A DNA stretch of 8,956 nucleotides from positions 1 to 8,956 of the forward strand of contig NZ_AOGY02000046.1 of NCBI RefSeq assembly GCF_000332455.1, written 5' to 3'. The translations under genes and the position numbers were made by a program. Shown piece by piece: positions 5,881 through 8,956 of the stretch. Source of the stretch: Leptospira vanthielii serovar Holland str. Waz Holland = ATCC 700522. Its GTDB lineage: Bacteria; Spirochaetota; Leptospiria; Leptospirales; Leptospiraceae. Positions within the stretch are counted from its first letter, which is position 1; every line of letters starts with the position of its first letter. The notes below the pieces were generated by a model. That model was not told where the DNA came from. It worked only from the letters and a program-made list of their open reading frames with translations, and searched no databases.

Positions 5881-6789
5881 ATGAAACTCAAAACCTCAAT
5901 CTGTCTTCTAATTGTATCCTCTTCCCTTCTTTACGCCGAAGAACCCAAACTTCAAACCAAAACTTTCGAATATGGTCTGAAAGCGCAAAACATCACTTAC
6001 TTTCCATACGAAACATCTACTTTACGACAATCGCAATCGAAGTTAAAAAATAACAAGGATTTGGTTTACTTGCCATTCTTTAAATATAGAGACACAAATC
6101 GTAAATTTGGTTTTGAATTTGATATGATGGATGTAAAACTAAATAATCCATATTATACAGGGGTATTGACTGGTGCAAATGCCTTATCAACTACCTTCTC
6201 CTATGGTAATATACAAAGGCAAGAATATCGGTTTAATTTCCTTTATTATCCTTTGGAGAATGAACTATTTTATTTTGGACTAGGGGTCTTAAAGATAGAT
6301 CGATTTTATAAGAACCAAAACTATGAAGAGTTTTCATACATTTATTCTGACAAAATCAATTCTTATGGAATTTCAATGCCGCTCCGAAGTAAAATCAAAT
6401 TGATGGATGGTTTGGAATTGAATTTAGGATTTGATCCCTATGTGACGTATGGAAATCGAAATTATGTAAACCAAAGAGTGAGTAATGTATATAATTAGGA
6501 TGGATCCAGGAGCCCATACTTTTATCTATCCAAAACAAATCCCAATAACATTACAGAAATATTAGGCTTTCAGGCTGAAATTTCACTTTCTTATCAAGTT
6601 TATGAAAATCTAAAATTGTATGTTGGTTTTATTAGAAACCAATCTAGAATACGATCCATTAACTTTGACCAAACGAATTATTCTTATTTAGGATCAGACA
6701 ACCATCTATTGGTTACCGGTGGATACCGATTTGCAAGATTAACCGACACACACAATTCCATCTATTTTGGAATTTCGAATACACATTAA
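5881..6789 (+). pseudogene. outer-membrane beta-barrel protein interrupted by one in-frame TAG
   Basis: ATG 5881 follows AAGG (5871-5874) at good spacing. The protein starts with a clear type I signal peptide (MKLKTSICLLIVSSSLLYA, cleavage before EEPK). Strands alternating aromatic and polar residues follow (FEYGLKAQNITYFPY, RKFGFEFDMMDVKL, QRQEYRFNFLYYPLE, ELFYFGLGVLKIDRFY). The frame meets TAG at 6496-6498 (codon 206), then continues without another stop to TAA 6787-6789 with the same barrel character: EISLSYQVYENLKLYVGFIR, LLVTGGYRF, NSIYFGISNTH. The full reading is about 302 codons and ends in an aromatic-rich strand near the C-terminus, as barrels do. The truncated 205-residue form would lack its last strands and probably not assemble. 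One substitution would restore it. Function unknown; it belongs to the style of leptospiral hypothetical OMPs. A sequencing error or suppressed stop cannot be excluded. Confidence 0.78.
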
Positions 6790-6853
6790 AATATTTTTGT
6801 ATGGAACCGATTTAGAAAAATTGGCAAGTTTATATGCCTTTAAAAACTCACCC

Positions 6854-6859
6854 AAGGGA
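6854..6859 (+). promoter_or_regulatory. Shine-Dalgarno AAGGGA deciding the RDD gene start
   Basis: This is the only strong ribosome-binding match upstream of the RDD core. It lies nine bases before TTG 6869, while the earlier in-frame TTG codons at 6767, 6797 and 6821 have none. Confidence 0.5.
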
Positions 6860-6868
6860 AAAATCAAA

Positions 6869-7393
6869 TTGAACCAAAAACCTAACAATCACTATATCTC
6901 TCGAATTCTTGCCAAAGTCTTTGATATCAAAATTGCAGAAATATTATCCTTTTATTTGATAGACCTTTTTTTGGTTCCAATCGATGGAGAAATATTAAAT
7001 CAAATTCTCCCCTACATACTGACCATCCTTGTATTTATTTTATACGATACTTCCTTTCAATTTTTTATCAAAGGTAGTTTAGGAAAAAAGATTTTTAACA
7101 TTCACATTGTATCGAACGAAAATGAGAACGAGGAAATTCCGATTACAAAAGTATTATATCGATCCTTTTATGTTTGCTTTTTTGGACTTGGGTTTTTGAT
7201 TCCTAAAATTTCAACACTATTTGCATTATTTACTCTATATTACATTTTCAGAAATGGAACCACACATTGGGACAAAGTTTTAAGACTCAAAATTCCATTT
7301 AAACCCATATCGATTGGGAGAATGGTTTTGATTGCCTTTTGTTTTTTGTTATTATTCAATTCTTACTACCAGTTGATAAAGGGTTATTTTTAA
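6869..7393 (+). CDS. RDD family integral membrane protein
   Basis: The frame contains the RDD-family core: the RILAKVFDIKI helix with its conserved Arg and Asp, a later Asp in LYDTSFQFFIKGSLGKKIFNIHIV (the membrane-exit turn FxxGSLGKKxxxI is characteristic), and NGTTHWDKVLRLKI near the end. Four hydrophobic segments are visible, around AEILSFYLIDLFLV, LPYILTILVFILY, FYVCFFGLGFLIP plus STLFALFTLYYIF, and VLIAFCFLLLFNSYY. The role of most RDD proteins is unsettled; some have been linked to ion transport. The frame is open back to a TTG at 6767, which would overlap the preceding OMP reading by 23 bases. I prefer TTG 6869 because AAGGGA (6854-6859) precedes it by nine bases and the RDD core then starts at once, giving 174 residues. 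No in-frame ATG is near. It converges on the IS110 transposase, 30 bases away. Confidence 0.78.
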   Translation: MNQKPNNHYISRILAKVFDIKIAEILSFYLIDLFLVPIDGEILNQILPYILTILVFILYDTSFQFFIKGSLGKKIFNIHIVSNENENEEIPITKVLYRSFYVCFFGLGFLIPKISTLFALFTLYYIFRNGTTHWDKVLRLKIPFKPISIGRMVLIAFCFLLLFNSYYQLIKGYF

Positions 7394-7407
7394 TCAAAAA
7401 ACCATCT

Positions 7408-7418
7408 CCTGCGCCAGG
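7408..7418. repeat. short hairpin between RDD gene and IS110 transposase
   Basis: CCTG and CAGG pair around a CGC loop in the 30-base gap between the two convergent stop codons, so the right end of the IS110 element should be close to this point. Confidence 0.35.
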
Positions 7419-7423
7419 GCTTA

Positions 7424-8643
7424 CTATGCAAAACCAGTCAAGAGATTTTTCTTCTTTTGGTTGGTCTCAAAAAAATCTGGTGAATAGGGGGTTTGGTGTT
7501 TCCACATAGAAAAGATTATTTTTGCCCACTTGTTAGATAGAGAGCGAAGAGCTATGGAATTCTTTTTGCCTTTTGATCTCTGCTTGTCATAAAATTGACG
7601 GGCCCAATCGACTCTGGTAATTGAATTGAATGCCAACCAATACAAAGCATGGCGTAAATTTTTATTACATGCATACCGCATGGTGACTTTCCTCATAGTT
7701 TTCCCGCTTTGTTTTGTGACAGGTGATGTTCCTGCATACGATTGAAATGCCCGATAGTCAGTAAATTCCAATGTATCATTCGATAACTCGGATAATAAGA
7801 CCCCTCCAATTGTAGTCCCAACAGCTGGAATGGAACTCAGGATATTGCTTCCTTCATAGTTCTTAAAATTTTTATCGATCGTGCTTTTTGTTTTCTTTAT
7901 TTGGGTACGCCACGTATTGATTTGGTCAATCAACGATTCAGTGTATTGAATGCATTCATTTTGTATGGGAGAAATATAATCCGGAGATTCTTTACATAGT
8001 TTTTCAAACAGAGAAGTTTTTCTTTTATCGCTCCATTGGATGTCATTAGTTTCCTTTAAAAAATCCTCCAGGGTTAAAGTCTCTAATTTCTCAGGTGATT
8101 GGATGATCTTGAGTGCACTTAATACTGGTTTTGTAATATCTCTAAAACACCTTGAAAAATAAGGGAAATATGATTGTAGATTGTTTTTTAAACGATTTCA
8201 CTAACCGTGCACGATCTTTCTTTAGAATATCTAGGTTGCTGTTTAGCTTCATCAACCTGGAAGATTCTTCATTTCTAATTTTTTTATTCTGACAGGTGTT
8301 GATGTTTTTTAGAACATAGAGTGCGATCATTTTGGCATCATAACGATCATCCTTTTGCCCCGTTAACGAATAGATTTCTTTGAATCTATGTAACTTACGA
8401 GGATTCACTTCGTGAAGAGGAATTTGTTTTTTACGTAGATATCCAGCAAGAATATGCTCACAGCTTTCTATACCTGCAACGATTCGAAACTGATTCTGAA
8501 ACCGATCTATAATTGAATCTAACTTTTGAATCCATCTTGGTGATTAAAATTTTATCTCCAAGTAACAGATTTCCATCTCCGTTGATGATGGCTAGATCTA
8601 CAAAATCTCTACTCCAGTCGATTCCGATGTATATGGTTTCCAT
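7424..8643 (-). pseudogene. IS110-family transposase (DEDD plus Transposase_20 domains), two frameshifts
   Basis: ATG at 8643 follows AGGAG. Frame one reads METIYIGIDWSRDFVDLAII, with the first catalytic Asp in GID. Near 8544-8557 the frame shifts; the second frame gives IQKLDSIIDRFQNQFRIVAG, IESCEHILAGYLRKK (catalytic Glu in IES) and GQKDDRYDAKMIA (the paired Asp). Near 8195-8202 it shifts again. The third frame reads RLKNNLQSYFPYF, then a linker and the C-terminal domain: ILSSIPAVGTTIGGVLLSEL, FQSYAGTSPVTKQSGKTMRK (the SG Ser is the likely nucleophile) and NKNLRHALYWLAFNSI, ending at TAG 7424-7426. The reconstructed length is about 405 codons, normal for the family. Both shifts lie beside A/T runs, so sequence errors are possible; otherwise the enzyme is dead. 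The family moves DNA through a circular intermediate under guidance of a bridge RNA. Confidence 0.88.
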
Positions 8644-8651
8644 ACAATTTT

Positions 8652-8656
8652 CTCCT
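8652..8656 (-). promoter_or_regulatory. Shine-Dalgarno AGGAG fixing the IS110 transposase start
   Basis: On the - strand AGGAG precedes ATG 8643 by eight bases. The frame is open further upstream to 8682, but those codons (TGFGNFFSGEN) precede the conserved N-terminal YIGID strand and have no ribosome-binding site of their own. Confidence 0.7.
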
Positions 8657-8700
8657 GAAAAAAAGTTGCCAAACCCTGTCATCCCATGAATCCTATTATG

Positions 8701-8720
8701 TAGTCTTCGTCATAAGACTA
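8701..8720 (-). other. perfect 7-bp hairpin in the IS110 upstream region
   Basis: TAGTCTT pairs exactly with AAGACTA around a 6-base loop. It lies between the larger structure at 8731-8834 and the transposase start. It could be the 3' part of the bridge RNA or a separate leader hairpin. Confidence 0.5.
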
Positions 8721-8730
8721 ACTTACTATG

Positions 8731-8834
8731 AATGGTGATGGCAGGGTCAAGAACTCCAGGAGAATCAAAGCCCTAGCAAGTCCTCGTCGGGACAGATCTG
8801 CAGAATTCTTCCTGGAGTCCTGGCCATCATTGTT
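8731..8834 (-). ncRNA. candidate IS110 bridge RNA core (structured non-coding end)
   Basis: Arms 8731-8742 and 8823-8834 form a 12-bp stem counting G-U pairs. AGG (8743-8745) pairs with CCT (8819-8821). ACTCCAGGA (8753-8761) pairs exactly with TCCTGGAGT (8810-8818), and GAAT/ATTC can extend this past a bulge. Unpaired segments separate these stems, and the 45-base apical part can hold a small GTCC/GGAC hairpin. IS110-group elements encode a bridge RNA in the non-coding end upstream of the transposase; its internal loops pair with target and donor DNA. Strand, position and a stem interrupted by internal loops all fit. The RNA ends and loop assignments are not determined here, and transcription is not shown. 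Confidence 0.55.
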
Positions 8835-8846
8835 CTATCCTACGTT

Positions 8847-8860
8847 CTGTTTTTTAACAG
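8847..8860 (-). other. small hairpin at the 5' side of the candidate bridge RNA
   Basis: CTGTT pairs exactly with AACAG around TTTT. On the - strand it lies just 5' of the large structure, where characterised bridge RNAs have a 5' stem-loop. It is short and could be chance in an AT-rich stretch. Confidence 0.35.
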
Positions 8861-8895
8861 GTTTATTTTAGTAGAATCTTCTCACATATAGGATT

Positions 8896-8942
8896 GGCAC
8901 GAGGCTTGCGTAAGCAAGAGGAGTGACAAAAGCCTATGTGCC
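8896..8942. repeat. two-part stem at the window edge, nature unknown
   Basis: GGCAC (8896-8900) pairs with GTGCC (8938-8942), and GGCTT (8903-8907) with AAGCC (8930-8934). CTTGC-GTAA-GCAAG can form a competing inner hairpin. The composition is richer in G and C than the preceding bases. No open frame of useful length was found from 8866 to the end. It may be the host sequence flanking the IS, such as an intergenic repeat, but only one partial copy is visible. Confidence 0.4.
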
Positions 8943-8956
8943 GAAGGCCAAGCGAG

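Larger units (their letters stand above)
7394..8865 (-). mobile_element. IS110-family insertion sequence (ends approximate)
   Basis: The element is defined by its transposase (7424-8643, - strand) plus a long non-coding region upstream of it and almost none downstream, the layout of the IS110 group. The IS110 group has no strong terminal inverted repeats and makes no clear target duplication, so the ends cannot be fixed from one copy. The right end must fall between the RDD stop (7393) and the transposase stop (7424), unless the RDD tail is element-derived. The left end should lie beyond the structured region, near 8840-8890. IS1533 of L. borgpetersenii is a known relative at family level; identity with it is not claimed. 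Confidence 0.6.

Noticed and set aside
8794..8809. Adjacent BglII, PstI and EcoRI sites resembling a cloning polylinker
   Set aside because: The 16 bases sit inside a natural stem region whose arms pair on both sides, and no vector sequence flanks them. Three overlapping palindromes in a structured region can be chance. Worth a vector screen, but not claimed as contamination.
8882..8956. Open frame on the - strand running in from the window edge
   Set aside because: Only 24 codons, ending at a stop at 8882-8884, Leu/Ser-rich and explained by the inverted-repeat texture.

Overview
The window looks like an accessory segment of a Leptospira chromosome, probably from a saprophytic or environmental lineage. 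This rests on three things. The large exported protein has a spirochaetal lipobox with Asn before the lipidated Cys. Two outer-membrane barrel genes resemble leptospiral hypothetical OMPs. The base composition is moderately AT-rich, and there are degenerate IS3-like and IS110-like elements, two families known from Leptospira. No rRNA or tRNA anchors the assignment, so it is inference from protein style.

Layout on the + strand. At 1-316 is the C-terminal end of an IS3-like DDE transposase, cut by the window edge. It abuts, and probably beheaded, an outer-membrane barrel gene whose remnant runs to 1001. At 1152-1670 is an intact DUF1993 protein. At 1770-2065 is a small zinc-ribbon plus RNA polymerase alpha-CTD-like gene broken by a frameshift at an A9 run and by an in-frame TAA. 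At 2322-5714 is the centrepiece, a 1130-residue modular lipoprotein: a calcium-loop array, five Ig-like domains alternating A-B-A-B-A, a fibronectin III-like domain, and a C-terminal repeat region that reads as a seven-bladed beta-propeller with one Cys hairpin in six blades. A nested palindrome at 5728-5795 follows it. At 5881-6789 is a second outer-membrane barrel gene interrupted by one TAG, and at 6869-7393 an RDD-family membrane protein.

On the - strand, 7424-8643 is an IS110-family transposase with two frameshifts. Its upstream non-coding end (about 8695-8865) folds into a long interrupted stem with flanking hairpins. The position and shape fit the bridge RNA that IS110-family elements use to choose donor and target DNA. 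The last 80 bases hold another stem that does not clearly belong to the element.

No shared pathway links these genes. The common theme is cell-surface and envelope proteins (a lipoprotein, two OMPs, a membrane protein) among mobile-element debris. Four of the seven gene loci are broken, so this is either a decaying region or one with base-level sequence errors. The most original signals are the lipoprotein's apparent propeller with a change in base composition at its start, and the candidate bridge RNA.
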